From positions 2,388,390-2,452,389 of the forward strand of contig NZ_KQ947475.1 of assembly GCF_001506075.1 (NCBI RefSeq): a stretch of DNA of 64,000 nt, given 5' to 3'. The position numbers were made by a program, and so were the translations under genes. Shown here piece by piece: positions 9,312 to 18,945 of the stretch. Source of the stretch: Vibrio sp. MEBiC08052. Lineage in GTDB: Bacteria > Pseudomonadota > Gammaproteobacteria > Enterobacterales > Vibrionaceae. The notes beneath the pieces are model-generated. The model worked only from the letters and a program-made list of their open reading frames with translations. It was not told where the DNA came from and did not search any database. Positions within the stretch are counted from its first letter, which is position 1; each line of letters opens with the position of its first letter.

Positions 9312-10741
9312 TATTGCGCCCCTCCTATCGCGGAACTCTGATGAACGTTCCCTTGATGAACCGCACTTTGACGAACATAGTCCCAAGGGTTATCACGGAA
9401 TGCATCATAAGAGTCCTGCTCAGTAAAGAAATAGGTTTTCCCGCCAAAGGTATAACTAAACGGTGCATCCAGATTGGTCAGTGACTGGCCGTTGACCGGA
9501 TCAACCACGGTAATTTTCACCACCTCGCTAAAATACTGGAGACCCGATTCGAGCATTGCTTTGCCGATGACGATTTCATTGTTTGTCAACGACCATTTTT
9601 CAATCGGAATCGGATTACATCCTCCCGGATTACCAATCGACGGAATAAAAATATGCACGCCACAGGCCAGACAGATCACCTGATCACCATCCTGAATATA
9701 CCCGGCATCACCACACAACATGCAGGCATCCAGTACCACACCAAACTTCATTTCACCGGGATAGCGATCAATGATGAAAAAGCGCACTACTTTGCCGTCA
9801 CTGGCAATCCACTGATAACGATGTAACTTGCCGTCTTTCAGGGTATCGGTAATCGGAATATGGACCGCATCATCCGCAGATAACTCAATCGTCTGTGCCG
9901 GTGAACGTGTCGGCGGCTGGGATGCCACGGCATCCCAATACAGTAGACTGCAAAAAATCATCACCAAACTGACAGCAAAACTTGTCACCCGGCGACGTTG
10001 AATATTCAGTCGGGCCTGAAGTTTACGTCTTTCAATCGGCTGCGGCTGCGTTTTCACCGCATCTTTCAACGGTTTCACATCACACCACGCCATCATACTC
10101 AGCGGAATCAGGCTCAGCGCCAGCACACAATAAGCATATAACCAGAAGAAATTGGTCACTTTTGAAACGTAGCTCAACAACCCCGGATACAGATCGATCA
10201 TCTGCAACTTCATACCCGCCAATATCACCTCTCCGGAGAGCGGTAAAATTGCCAGCAGGATGAAGATAAAAAAGAGGCTATTTTTTAAAATACGCGAGCG
10301 CTGTTCGAACATTTTACCGGTGAAAAAGTGGGTAAAACCAATCAAAACAAACCCGAATATCAATGCAGAGGCATTCAGGATCAGTTCGGTATTAATCACA
10401 CTGGTCGCGGTCATCATGTCCAGTTTGGCAATCCGGGCCCACATAAATGCTGCCAGCGCCGTCACAATCGCCTGCCAGACTAACAAGAATCGGCTTGGCC
10501 GCATGCTCAGTAATCCGTAACCCAATAACAGCAGATAGATGACGATATAGGCACAACCAATCGAGAAAATGTAGACCTGACTGTAAGGTAACAACGTATA
10601 AGCACAAACCCCAATGACAATGGGCAGTACAAACCACCAGAACCTTTGCTTATACGACGTATTTGCACCCGACCAAAGCAAGCCGAACATCATCGCGGGG
10701 AGAAGAAAGTGGGAAAGAACCTGAGAAAGATAAAAACTCAT
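9311..10741 (-). CDS. DUF2318 membrane protein with paired CxxC motifs
   Basis: A 476-residue protein with about eight hydrophobic segments in the first 290 residues, then a soluble periplasmic-type domain. The soluble part carries the motifs CMLC and CLAC, plus a Cys in NPGGCNP, typical of the Fe-S/metal-binding DUF2318 family. The last 60 residues (FGGKTYFFTEQDSYDAF) resemble a YHS-type metal-binding segment. The family is a constant partner of P19 and FTR1, between the P19 gene and the ABC permeases, exactly as here. A role as an electron-transfer or metal-handling subunit of the uptake complex is inferred; no reaction has been established from the sequence. Confidence 0.85.
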   Translation of the reverse strand: MSFYLSQVLSHFLLPAMMFGLLWSGANTSYKQRFWWFVLPIVIGVCAYTLLPYSQVYIFSIGCAYIVIYLLLLGYGLLSMRPSRFLLVWQAIVTALAAFMWARIAKLDMMTATSVINTELILNASALIFGFVLIGFTHFFTGKMFEQRSRILKNSLFFIFILLAILPLSGEVILAGMKLQMIDLYPGLLSYVSKVTNFFWLYAYCVLALSLIPLSMMAWCDVKPLKDAVKTQPQPIERRKLQARLNIQRRRVTSFAVSLVMIFCSLLYWDAVASQPPTRSPAQTIELSADDAVHIPITDTLKDGKLHRYQWIASDGKVVRFFIIDRYPGEMKFGVVLDACMLCGDAGYIQDGDQVICLACGVHIFIPSIGNPGGCNPIPIEKWSLTNNEIVIGKAMLESGLQYFSEVVKITVVDPVNGQSLTNLDAPFSYTFGGKTYFFTEQDSYDAFRDNPWDYVRQSAVHQGNVHQSSAIGGAQ

Positions 10742-10766
10742 ATCTGCTCACATGATAAAATTTTTC

Positions 10767-10800
10767 AGGTGGCTTTAACCAAGTGCAAAGCCACCTTTTT
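10767..10800 (-). promoter_or_regulatory. Intra-operon hairpin after the P19 gene
   Basis: AGGTGGCTTT and AAAGCCACCT form a perfect ten-pair stem with a ten-base loop between the P19 stop and the DUF2318 start. On the minus strand it is followed by GAAAAATTTT rather than a clean T-run, so it could be a partial terminator or an RNA-stabilising element that raises P19 over downstream genes. Confidence 0.6.
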
Positions 10801-10824
10801 ATGAGTCCCTAACTTGGGGGAGAT

Positions 10825-11343
10825 TTAATTCAGACCGACATATTTAAATTTGTAAGTCACATCGAAAGGTTTGTACCAACGACCTACGCCAGTTTCCTCA
10901 TCGGTGTGACGCAGCAGGCCACCTTTCGATGGTGGTTCAATATGGAAAGAAAGCTCATAGTTACCGACACCAAGCATTTTCACGTTGGAACCGTAATGTG
11001 GACCATCCGAGGCAATCATCGGCATAAATGTCCCCTGCTGAGTCTTGCCTGTATCGAGATTTTTCATTTTGTAACTGATGGTCAGATACGGAATCCATTC
11101 ACCGGCCGCAAAGCCATTTTTATTGCCTTTCAGTGCATGGATATCAGCTTCAAGGTGAACATCAGCCTGAGAAGCCGCCATCATCATGCCTTGGGGTTCC
11201 ATCGTCACTGGTTCCAGATAAACAGCAGCCAGTTCCATACCGTTCATTTCAACGGTATCGCCTGCCGGATGTTCACCGGCAATCGCTGCAAAGCCAAATG
11301 TCATTGCTGAAATCGCAACCGGGATTAAAAGCTTATTCGTCAT
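10825..11343 (-). CDS. P19/FetP/Tpd-family periplasmic iron-uptake protein
   Basis: A 172-residue secreted protein (signal peptide MTNKLLIPVAISAMTFGFAAIA). The mature part contains the P19 landmarks: the early acidic/Met stretch MNGMELAAVYLEP, the segment MMAASQADVHLEADIHA with the metal-binding Met/His residues, and FHIEPP near the end. P19 dimers bind copper and ferric-ion analogues in the periplasm and pass iron to the FTR1 permease. It lies 39 bases downstream of the FTR1 gene and would be co-transcribed under the same Fur box. Confidence 0.93.
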   Translation of the reverse strand: MTNKLLIPVAISAMTFGFAAIAGEHPAGDTVEMNGMELAAVYLEPVTMEPQGMMMAASQADVHLEADIHALKGNKNGFAAGEWIPYLTISYKMKNLDTGKTQQGTFMPMIASDGPHYGSNVKMLGVGNYELSFHIEPPSKGGLLRHTDEETGVGRWYKPFDVTYKFKYVGLN

Positions 11344-11382
11344 GAAAATTATTCCTTCAATAAAAAGTTGTCACAGATTGAG

Positions 11383-13308
11383 TTACGCGGTTTGTCTACC
11401 CTGACGCTGAATCACGACCAATGCCAGAATCGCAGCTGCAACGAGCGCGAGTTGAGGAATTAATGTTTCAACATAAGGATAAACCCCCAACAAACTGATT
11501 TGCGGAACGGCATCTATGAGTGTCGGGTTAAATACTTTCGCTTCGATGAGCTCTAATACACCTTTACCGGCAAACACAAACGCCATCAGATACATAAATC
11601 CACCGGTAAAGATAAAGAAAGGTTTGAGTGGTAACTTCACCACGCTATAGCGCATTAAGAAAAAGATAATGGTGAGAATCACAATTCCGACACCGAGGCC
11701 GCCAAAGATCCCGATCAATGAGTCTGATGAACCGTCAGCACCCAGTGCATAATAGAAAAGCACGGTTTCTGCACCTTCACGGTAGACAGCCAGAAAGCTG
11801 GCAAACCACAGACCAGCAATGGAGCCGGCAGTCAGTGAGCGGGATAATTTATTTTCGAGATACTGTTTCCAATGGGTTGCTTCCACTTTGGACAACAGCC
11901 AATAACTCATCATGAACAGCACCACCACTGCGATTAGCATAGTGATACCTTCCAGCATTTCGCGACTGGCACCGGCATTGGTAAACAACCACTGGAACAG
12001 TGCCGCAGTGATCAAACTCAATACCACGCCGACTACCACGGAATTCTTAATGATATAGAGTTTGTCGGTATGTTCGTTCTTAACCAGATAAGCAGTAATG
12101 GCAGCGACAATCAGCAACGCTTCCAGACCTTCACGGAGAATAATGGTAAGGCTGGCAATAAACATTGCCCAAATACCCTGACTATGGCCTCCCAACATAC
12201 TGACGCCTTGATCCAGCGCACGACTCAATGCCTGTTGTTGCACCTGAATATCAGCCAGTTCAGAACGGGCCTTCATCAGACTCACAAGACGGGTAAAGTA
12301 GCCTTCCAGTTCAGATTTAAGTGCACTATCCCGCGCACCAACCGCATTTTCCATCCCTGTCGATTCAAAGCGATCAAAATACGTATCCTGAACGGCCATC
12401 ATCGCATCAGCAACCTGACCTTGTTGGTAGAGCTCAATTGCCTGAGCAATGGCAGCATCAATGCCGGTAATCACAGATTGCCAGTCTTGCTTCGCAACCG
12501 AACTCTCCTCTTCCTGAGTCTGTTGCTGATCATCACGAGTCGCAGGCAACCCGGGAAGCTCATCTTTCAGTCCTTGTGTCAGCGTGGCAACTTGATAACC
12601 AAACGCGACTAAATTTTGCATCGTGTATGGTCTGTCGGCCAAATCAATCATGGCTTTGAACATGTCATTATATTGCGCTGCTTTTGCACCGGAACGATTC
12701 AGACGAATTGCGGTTTCCAGATCAGAGTTTTTATAAGCATCAAATTGTGCCTGCCGTATCAGCTTTATCGCCGTTTCCCGCTTTAGCTGTTTTGCCTGTG
12801 CTGTCTCAGCCTGATCTGATGTGCGATAACTGGCCAGCCCTTGATTGACCAAACGTTCAATGGTCAGCACTTGCTCACGCCAGTAAGGTAAAATTGATGC
12901 CTGATGGATGTCTGCAGTTTCAGCAACTAACTGTGTTCCGGATTCCAGAATTGAGGGAACAGATGCGATTTGAGTTTTGAGCCAGTCTACGTTTTCCTTC
13001 ACGTCATCGAGCGACGCCTGATTGCCAATCATCTTCCGAATTTCACTGAATTTAGCCTCCAGCTGATACGCATATTGCCGGGAATAATTAATTCGGATCG
13101 GGCCTTCCAAGCCTTCAAACACTTCAAAATATGCCATTTGCACCGTGTGCTTCGCTTGCACGGCATCACCAGAGGCATAAAGTTGCACGGTTTTATCCAG
13201 ACGAGCATTGATATCATCGGCAGCAGCCTGATAATCCAGTACAGCAGCAACAGAGTAATTAAAAGTAAAAATCGTAGTAATAATGAAAAGCTTTATCAGC
13301 TTTAACAT
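11383..13308 (-). CDS. FTR1-family iron permease with periplasmic domain
   Basis: A 641-residue inner-membrane iron permease. After a signal peptide (MLKLIKLFIITTIFTFNYSVAA) comes a helical periplasmic domain of roughly 350 residues, then the FTR1 core of about seven helices with both REXXE iron motifs, REGLEALL and REGAETVL. The start at 13308 is chosen because CAGGA precedes it and a clean signal peptide begins there; the longest open frame would begin inside the Fur box. It is the first gene of the operon. Bacterial FTR1 proteins of this length act with P19 to import iron. The substrate oxidation state is not decided by the sequence. Confidence 0.93.
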   Translation of the reverse strand: MLKLIKLFIITTIFTFNYSVAAVLDYQAAADDINARLDKTVQLYASGDAVQAKHTVQMAYFEVFEGLEGPIRINYSRQYAYQLEAKFSEIRKMIGNQASLDDVKENVDWLKTQIASVPSILESGTQLVAETADIHQASILPYWREQVLTIERLVNQGLASYRTSDQAETAQAKQLKRETAIKLIRQAQFDAYKNSDLETAIRLNRSGAKAAQYNDMFKAMIDLADRPYTMQNLVAFGYQVATLTQGLKDELPGLPATRDDQQQTQEEESSVAKQDWQSVITGIDAAIAQAIELYQQGQVADAMMAVQDTYFDRFESTGMENAVGARDSALKSELEGYFTRLVSLMKARSELADIQVQQQALSRALDQGVSMLGGHSQGIWAMFIASLTIILREGLEALLIVAAITAYLVKNEHTDKLYIIKNSVVVGVVLSLITAALFQWLFTNAGASREMLEGITMLIAVVVLFMMSYWLLSKVEATHWKQYLENKLSRSLTAGSIAGLWFASFLAVYREGAETVLFYYALGADGSSDSLIGIFGGLGVGIVILTIIFFLMRYSVVKLPLKPFFIFTGGFMYLMAFVFAGKGVLELIEAKVFNPTLIDAVPQISLLGVYPYVETLIPQLALVAAAILALVVIQRQGRQTA

Positions 13309-13350
13309 AACAAACATCCTGCGAGATAAACCACAAATAAAAATACTAAC

Positions 13351-13369
13351 GAAAATTATTATCATTAGC
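13351..13369 (-). promoter_or_regulatory. Fur box in front of the FTR1 operon
   Basis: The minus strand reads GCTAATGATAATAATTTTC, matching 16 of 19 bases of the Fur consensus GATAATGATAATCATTATC. It lies 42 bases before the FTR1 start, so iron-bound Fur should repress the operon. Confidence 0.85.
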
Positions 13370-13553
13370 AATGCAAAATTTTACCACATCGTAAATATTA
13401 TATTTAGAAAGTGAATAGATGGATAAAAAATATAATATTAAATAATTATTTATCACTACTATTCATTCTGGTCGCGATCTGAAACTGAACCTATATCAAA
13501 ACAGTGATCGAACCTGTTTGAACGATGGATACAACCCAGAAAGGACAAAGGAC

Positions 13554-13577
13554 AAAAGCCAGAACACTCTGGCTTTT
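13554..13577 (-). terminator. Candidate hairpin terminator
   Basis: AAAAGCCAGA-ACAC-TCTGGCTTTT is a perfect ten-pair stem with short T-runs on both strands. It is about 180 bases after the wHTH gene on the minus strand and could end that transcript, or a plus-strand RNA. Confidence 0.5.
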
Positions 13578-13756
13578 AAGCTTGCGTATTGTCGCCCCAC
13601 AACCAAGGATAACCGTCAGCCTATCTGCCAAGAATATCAATTCACGCATGACCCACGCTGCCTTTGAAAGGATTGATCAGACAAGCCATGAACAATAATT
13701 TTTTGTGTTGATTTTCATACAGTAAAGCGCGATTAAATAACACTCGTTTTCTCGCA

Positions 13757-14050
13757 CTAAAGGGATTTACCCAGACTGGCGGCTATATCATCCTGACGTT
13801 CGACAATCCATTGACTATCAAATGGTCCCCAATCGGACAACCGATAGTACCCGTCATTGTGTCGTCTCCCGTCTTGGATAAACATGAGTTGAATGCCTAT
13901 AGCCGGTAATGCTTTCAACACATCCTGAATTGTGCGACGAGGCCACCCGGTATGTTCAATTAATCTGGGGACATTTGGCCTGTCTAAATTTTCAACCAAG
14001 TAAGCTAAATAAAGCCTTCTTGCAAAAACAGGACTCAATTCCATTGACAC
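13757..14050 (-). CDS. Small winged helix-turn-helix protein
   Basis: A 97-residue cytoplasmic protein. Residues 10-55 (FARRLYLAYLVENL, RLIEHTGWPRRTIQDVLKAL) read as a helix-turn-helix, with TGWPRRTIQDVL as the probable recognition helix, followed by a short wing GRRHNDGYYRLSDWG. AGGAGG precedes the ATG. It is divergent from yffB-dapE with about 200 bases between. I do not recognise a named regulator. It may act on its own or neighbouring genes, but nothing in the sequence shows the target. Confidence 0.75.
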   Translation of the reverse strand: MSMELSPVFARRLYLAYLVENLDRPNVPRLIEHTGWPRRTIQDVLKALPAIGIQLMFIQDGRRHNDGYYRLSDWGPFDSQWIVERQDDIAASLGKSL

Positions 14051-14247
14051 CTCCTATTCACGTGCCAATCCATTATTTCGGTTTTCACATAAAGAGTGTT
14101 GCGTTCGATCAATAACTTCATTTTTATCTGTCACTCGATGAATAAAATTCACCGATATCCATCAAGCCTACAGTGAATCGCTACTTTGTCAGCGCCCCCA
14201 CTCTCTGCTACGATGCGCTCACAGTCTTCTCTAATTTGAGGAATCAT

Positions 14248-14595
14248 ATGACCATTACCCTTTATGGCATCCCCAACTGCGATACAATCAAAAAAGCACG
14301 TCGATGGTTAGATGCCGAAAATGTTGAATATTGTTTTCACGATTTCCGTAAAGACGGAATTCACGCCGAACTCGTTGAAGAATTTTGTCAACATTTAGGG
14401 TGGGACAAAGTTGTCAATAAACGTGGAACAACCTTTAGACAGCTGACACAAGCACAAAAAGACAGCTTAAACGGTACAACCGTTATTCCCCTATTGGTGG
14501 AATATCCGGCAATGATTAAACGCCCGGTTTTGGTGGTAGACAACACTTTCCACCTTGGTTTTTCTCCTGAACAATACACTGAGATATTTGCATAG
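14248..14595 (+). CDS. yffB: YffB, ArsC/Spx-like thioredoxin-fold protein
   Basis: A 115-residue cytoplasmic protein of the ArsC/Spx superfamily. The single active-site Cys lies in [15 protein letters not shown] near residue 10, and the C-terminal IKRPVLVV segment is typical. The start at 14248 (MTITLYG) is chosen for the GAGGAATC site just before it and the family's usual N-terminus; an upstream in-frame ATG adds 25 atypical residues. It is the gene directly before dapE, as in E. coli, 14 bases apart. It may be a glutathione-dependent reductase; activity on arsenate is not implied. Confidence 0.9.
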   Translation: MTITLYGIPNCDTIKKARRWLDAENVEYCFHDFRKDGIHAELVEEFCQHLGWDKVVNKRGTTFRQLTQAQKDSLNGTTVIPLLVEYPAMIKRPVLVVDNTFHLGFSPEQYTEIFA

Positions 14596-14609
14596 AAAGG
14601 AACAAATGG

Positions 14610-15746
14610 ATGAGCGATAGTCCGGTACTCGCCCTTGCTAAAGAATTAATTTGTCGTCGTTCGGTTACACCGGAAGACGCAGGATGCCAAGACTTAATGA
14701 TAAAACGGCTCAAGGCACTTGGCTTTGAAGTTGAAATCATGGTTTTTGAAGATACCACCAACTTCTGGGCCCGACGCGGAACGCAGGCACCACTATTTGC
14801 CTTTGCCGGACATACGGATGTTGTTCCTGCCGGAAAAGCCGAATTATGGCATACGCCCCCATTTGAACCGACCGTCATTGATGACTATCTGCATGGGCGT
14901 GGTGCAGCCGACATGAAAGGATCACTCGCTTGCATGATTGTTGCGGTTGAACGGTTTATTGCAGCGCATCCTGACCATCAGGGTTCCATTGCATTTCTGA
15001 TTACGTCTGATGAAGAAGGTCCGTTTATTAACGGGACAACTCGTGTTGTCGATACCTTGATGGCACGGGATGAGATCATAGATATGTGTATTGTTGGCGA
15101 ACCCTCCAGCACACATTCAGTCGGTGATGTGGTCAAAAATGGTCGTCGAGGTTCGCTGACCGGTGACTTAGTCGTCAAAGGTATTCAAGGTCATATCGCC
15201 TATCCTCATCTGGCCAATAACCCGGTTCATCAGGCACTGCCTGCATTGACCGAACTCGCAGCGATTCAATGGGATGAAGGGAACGCATTTTTCCCGCCGA
15301 CTAGCTTTCAGATTCCAAATTTACAAGCGGGAACCGGTGCATCAAATGTTATTCCGGGCGAATTCCATGTCCAGTTTAACTTCCGTTACAGTACCGAACT
15401 CACGGCAGAAGAGATTCAACGTCGCGTTCACTCCACATTTGATGCACACGGTTTGGATTATGACCTGAAATGGACCTTGAATGGCAAACCGTTTTTGACC
15501 GATGCCGGTAGCCTTGTGGAAGCAGTCACGAAGTCTGTTAAACAGATTAACCATAAAGAACCTGCATTGCTCACAACCGGCGGGACATCCGACGGTCGGT
15601 TTATCGCTCAAATGGGCGCACAGGTCGTCGAACTCGGCCCGGTCAATGCGACGATACACAAAGTCAATGAATGTGTCAGCATTGCTGATCTTGAGAAACT
15701 GACCGATATGTATCAACACATATTGAACAACTTACTGGCCCGATAA
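14610..15746 (+). CDS. dapE: Succinyl-diaminopimelate desuccinylase
   Basis: A 378-residue M20 metallopeptidase-family enzyme that removes succinate from N-succinyl-LL-2,6-diaminopimelate in lysine and murein precursor synthesis. Zinc-site motifs are intact: [25 protein letters not shown], the catalytic [11 protein letters not shown], and VGEPSS. The C-terminal [14 protein letters not shown] carries the last His ligand. Length matches the family (about 375-378). AAAGGAAC precedes the ATG. It is followed after one base by the M15 peptidase gene, indicating an operon. Confidence 0.97.
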   Translation: MSDSPVLALAKELICRRSVTPEDAGCQDLMIKRLKALGFEVEIMVFEDTTNFWARRGTQAPLFAFAGHTDVVPAGKAELWHTPPFEPTVIDDYLHGRGAADMKGSLACMIVAVERFIAAHPDHQGSIAFLITSDEEGPFINGTTRVVDTLMARDEIIDMCIVGEPSSTHSVGDVVKNGRRGSLTGDLVVKGIQGHIAYPHLANNPVHQALPALTELAAIQWDEGNAFFPPTSFQIPNLQAGTGASNVIPGEFHVQFNFRYSTELTAEEIQRRVHSTFDAHGLDYDLKWTLNGKPFLTDAGSLVEAVTKSVKQINHKEPALLTTGGTSDGRFIAQMGAQVVELGPVNATIHKVNECVSIADLEKLTDMYQHILNNLLAR

Positions 15747-15747
15747 T

Positions 15748-16431
15748 ATGACGCCGGAACAATTAACCGGAAAAAGTGAGCAACATCTGCAAGCATGTCT
15801 TGTCGATACCAAGACTTTCCTGATCCATCAAGCGGTCGCTCAAGATTTTTTTGCGTTAAAACAGGCAGCTCACCAAGCCGGGTTCCACTTACAGATTGCC
15901 AGCGGATTCCGTGATTTCCAGAGGCAGCTTTCGATCTGGAATCTTAAATTCTCAGGAGAACGCCCGCTGCTCGACTCACAAAGTCGTCCGCTCGATGTCT
16001 CACACCTGCCAGAGCAAGAAAAAGTTCTGGCTATTTTACGCTGGTCAGCACTGCCCGGAGCCAGCCGGCATCATTGGGGCACAGACTTTGATGTGTATGA
16101 CAAAAATACATTGCCAGCTAATGAATCGCTGCGTCTGGAGCCGTGGGAATATCAATCCGGTCATCAGGCTCAATTTTCTGCATGGTTAGCACAAAATCTC
16201 TCCCGGTTCGGTTTTTTCCTGCCATATCAACGGGATCGGGGGGGCGTTTCGATCGAACCTTGGCATATCAGTCATCACCATGTTGCAACACAATGTCTGA
16301 ATCAGATGTCACCTGACATTATCCTTCAGGCATTAGCTGACGAACCGATCGCAGGCAAAGACACGATTCACAAAATGCTCCATACTATCTACACTCAATT
16401 TGTCATCAATATAGAGCAGAGCGGTGCATAG
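15748..16431 (+). CDS. M15-family D-alanyl-D-alanine carboxypeptidase (VanY-like)
   Basis: A 227-residue zinc peptidase of the M15/VanY group, which trims D-Ala from murein stem peptides. The motifs SGFRDFQRQLSIWN, SRHHWGTDFDVYD (the SxHxxGxxxD zinc motif) and IEPWHIS (catalytic Glu and last zinc His) are all present. There is no signal peptide, so it would be cytoplasmic or exported by another route; cytoplasmic LD/DD-peptidase action on recycled peptides is possible. It is co-transcribed with dapE and the DUF2897 gene. Confidence 0.9.
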   Translation: MTPEQLTGKSEQHLQACLVDTKTFLIHQAVAQDFFALKQAAHQAGFHLQIASGFRDFQRQLSIWNLKFSGERPLLDSQSRPLDVSHLPEQEKVLAILRWSALPGASRHHWGTDFDVYDKNTLPANESLRLEPWEYQSGHQAQFSAWLAQNLSRFGFFLPYQRDRGGVSIEPWHISHHHVATQCLNQMSPDIILQALADEPIAGKDTIHKMLHTIYTQFVINIEQSGA

Positions 16432-16433
16432 GT

Positions 16434-16625
16434 ATGGATTTCCTGACTTCACCTTGGTTCATCATTACAGTCGTTATCAGCATCATTATTGGGAATATTG
16501 CCGCGCTTAAATATCTGACGCCCAAAAATCTCGATAAGCTGAAAAAGAAACAGGGAAATGATCTGGATCGATTGATTGAATTAGACAAAAAGCATCAACA
16601 AGAGATCAAAAAAAGGGATGAATAA
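16434..16625 (+). CDS. Small membrane protein, DUF2897 family
   Basis: A 63-residue protein with one membrane helix (residues 5-28, WFIITVVISIIIGNIAAL) and a charged, Lys/Glu-rich coiled-coil-like tail. It follows the M15 gene by two bases. The family is common at this place in Vibrio; its function is unknown. The stop codon lies inside the loop of the terminator that follows. Confidence 0.85.
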   Translation: MDFLTSPWFIITVVISIIIGNIAALKYLTPKNLDKLKKKQGNDLDRLIELDKKHQQEIKKRDE

Positions 16626-16637
16626 TCATCCCTTTTT
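16610..16637 (+). terminator. Bidirectional terminator between the dapE operon and bamC
   Basis: AAAAAGGGATG and CATCCCTTTTT form an eleven-pair stem around a six-base loop containing the DUF2897 stop. T-runs on both strands let it end both the dapE operon and the converging bamC transcript. Confidence 0.85.
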
Positions 16638-16651
16638 ATACAAATCACCGT

Positions 16652-17671
16652 CTAGTGTGATTCGTGAAACAATGCTGATAACGCAGTAGAAAACTCTTTG
16701 AGTTTCTCTTCAGCCACAGGTTTGTCATTTTTGCCTGTGATATTAACAGACGTCCGGTTCCCTAAATCCCCCAGCAGTAGTGTATAAGTGCCGTTATCAA
16801 GAGAAACCGGTGCAACACCAAGTGCTTGCCAGACTTCATTATCCGGTTGACTGAATTTAACTTTTATCGTGCCTTGAGAACGGTTGCGATCTTCAACATT
16901 AAAACCTATTTTAACCAAGGCATCCGGCAAACGCTGCCACATATTGTCATAGGGGGTTCTGGCAATCACAACCGGTAAGCCACTGCGATCCGAGCCCATC
17001 GCGACAGCAATTTGCTGAGCCATTTGCCGAGACTTTCTCGCTGCTTCTTCCTGAGCCTGACGATCATATTGCATCGTAATCGCATTGGCCATTGTCACGG
17101 CATAACGATTCTGACTATAAATCGCTTTTCCTGTCGAACCATTTTGCTGCATGTCCAACAATGACACTTTTATACCGTACTGTTTTCCTTGCTGGATACG
17201 GGTATAACGATATCTCGCTTTCACTGGCGCAACTTCATCTTCTGCTGACCATGATATCCAAGCGGTATCAATCAAAGAAGGACGACTCTGCGAACGTGCG
17301 ACTTGATGTTGATCTAAATACTGAGAAATGACCTGCCAGATTTGATCCGCAAGCTGTGGCTTCACCGTCCAGAACGTAATCTCATTGTTATCGCTGTTGA
17401 TCCGAACGCCGGGGATCAAAGCCAATACAGATTGGGGCGGACGAATATCAACCTGTTCACCCAACCCACCCTGATATTTGCCATCCGGAACATCGTAATT
17501 GTGGTAGAGCTGTAATTCAGCATCCTGAGGCATTTTCCAAGTCGTGGATAATTTTGCGTTTAAATAATCAAAGTCGCCTTCTGCTGCTTGTCGTGTCAAA
17601 GCACTATCAGAACATCCAGACATCATAAATACAGCCAGTGAACTACAAACTAGCTGATTGAAAAATTTCAT
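16652..17671 (-). CDS. bamC: Outer-membrane assembly lipoprotein BamC
   Basis: A 339-residue lipoprotein of the Bam complex, which inserts beta-barrel proteins into the outer membrane. The signal MKFFNQLVCSSLAVFMMSGC ends in a lipobox. The N-terminal unstructured segment includes PDGKYQGGLGEQVDIRPP, the stretch that contacts BamD in homologues, followed by two helix-grip domains. The gene sits 132 bases downstream of dapA in the same orientation, the conserved gammaproteobacterial dapA-bamC order. Confidence 0.95.
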   Translation of the reverse strand: MKFFNQLVCSSLAVFMMSGCSDSALTRQAAEGDFDYLNAKLSTTWKMPQDAELQLYHNYDVPDGKYQGGLGEQVDIRPPQSVLALIPGVRINSDNNEITFWTVKPQLADQIWQVISQYLDQHQVARSQSRPSLIDTAWISWSAEDEVAPVKARYRYTRIQQGKQYGIKVSLLDMQQNGSTGKAIYSQNRYAVTMANAITMQYDRQAQEEAARKSRQMAQQIAVAMGSDRSGLPVVIARTPYDNMWQRLPDALVKIGFNVEDRNRSQGTIKVKFSQPDNEVWQALGVAPVSLDNGTYTLLLGDLGNRTSVNITGKNDKPVAEEKLKEFSTALSALFHESH

Positions 17672-17803
17672 TCATACTCCTACACGAAAACCAAAGCCCG
17701 GCTCCGTACAACTATTCTCGTACAACGATTGCCATCCAATGATTCTGGCACAACAATCAAACCTCAAAAATGTGCGCCAAAAAACTTTCACCAAACCATA
17801 AAC

Positions 17804-18682
17804 CTATAGCAATCCGGCATCAGCCAACGCTTGTAATACAATCGGTTGATTGGGTTCAGATAATTCTGTCATGGGTAAACGTAACAAACCGCCATCAATC
17901 AATCCCATTTTATGGGCTGCCCACTTAACCGGGATCGGGCTCGACTCAATAAACAAGTTTTTATGCAAAGACATTAACTTTTCATTCAGTGCTTCTGCAG
18001 CATCAAACTGCCCGTCTAAAGCAAGGTGAACCATTTGTGCCATTGCTGCCGCCGCAATATTGTTGGTTACGGAGATCACCCCATGACCACCCAACTTGAT
18101 AAATTCCAGCCCGGTTGAATCATCACCGCTCAGTAAGACAAAGTCTTCTCCGCAAAGTTCACGGTGTTTCGCAACCCGGCTCAAATCACCGGTCGCATCT
18201 TTAATCCCGACAATGTTTTTCAATTCAGCTAAGCGCGCAACCGTCTCCGGCTGCATATCTACCGCAGTACGACTCGGTACGTTATACAGAATAACGGGAA
18301 TATCCGTCTCTTCTGCAATCGCTTTATAATGTAAGTACAACCCTTGCTGCGTTGGTTTGTTGTAATAAGGTGTGACGCTCAAGAATCCAGAAATACCGGT
18401 ATTACACAGTAAGCGGCTAAATGTCAGAGACTCATGTGTGGCATTGGCTCCGGTTCCGGCAATGACGGGAATACGCCCCTCTGCATATTCAACCGTCTTA
18501 GATACAACTTTGACATGCTCTTCAATAGTCAGTGTTGCTGATTCTCCTGTGGTGCCAACGGATACAATCGCATCGGTTCCGGCATCTACATGAAAATCGA
18601 CCAATTTTTTGAGACTTCCGTAGTCTACTTCTCCATCGCTATCAAAAGGGGTAATTAGTGCGACTATACTTCCAGAAAACAT
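17804..18682 (-). CDS. dapA: 4-hydroxy-tetrahydrodipicolinate synthase
   Basis: A 292-residue aldolase-family enzyme condensing pyruvate with aspartate semialdehyde at the start of diaminopimelate/lysine synthesis. The active-site stretches are seen: [23 protein letters not shown] with the catalytic Tyr, and VGIKDATGD with the Schiff-base Lys. The start at 18682 ([13 protein letters not shown]) has GGAGAAAG before it and the family's normal length; the longer frame adds an unsupported 19-residue extension. The gene lies upstream of bamC and is divergent from bcp. Confidence 0.97.
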   Translation of the reverse strand: MFSGSIVALITPFDSDGEVDYGSLKKLVDFHVDAGTDAIVSVGTTGESATLTIEEHVKVVSKTVEYAEGRIPVIAGTGANATHESLTFSRLLCNTGISGFLSVTPYYNKPTQQGLYLHYKAIAEETDIPVILYNVPSRTAVDMQPETVARLAELKNIVGIKDATGDLSRVAKHRELCGEDFVLLSGDDSTGLEFIKLGGHGVISVTNNIAAAAMAQMVHLALDGQFDAAEALNEKLMSLHKNLFIESSPIPVKWAAHKMGLIDGGLLRLPMTELSEPNQPIVLQALADAGLL

Positions 18683-18945
18683 GTCTTTCTCCATAAGTTG
18701 AATCTCACTGCATGGTACTGTAAGGATACTGAGAAACACAAGTGAATAAGTTCTCTTATTTGAGTAAAACCAGAGAATCTATCCAAATGATTTATCGATG
18801 TAGTTTCTTGAAGTTGTGGGGGATATTTACCCGCCCGATTCGAATCTCAGTTTTCTGACAGTCTGACTTGAGTCTCTATCTCTCTCAGGGTATAAGATCC
18901 CGAGAATATTGATGAAAAATGTATAAGCCGACAAAAGGAAATATC

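Larger units (their letters stand above)
13309..13756. other. Regulatory region upstream of the iron operon
   Basis: An A/T-rich stretch containing the Fur box (13351-13369) and a hairpin (13554-13577). Between about 13580 and 13756 I see no open frame with a ribosome site and no RNA gene. A promoter for FTR1 must lie near the Fur box, but I could not fix its -35/-10 elements with confidence. Confidence 0.6.

Noticed and set aside
13309..13371. Longer FTR1 reading frame starting at 13371
   Set aside because: It would begin inside the Fur box and before the likely promoter elements; the signal peptide starts at 13308 with a ribosome site.
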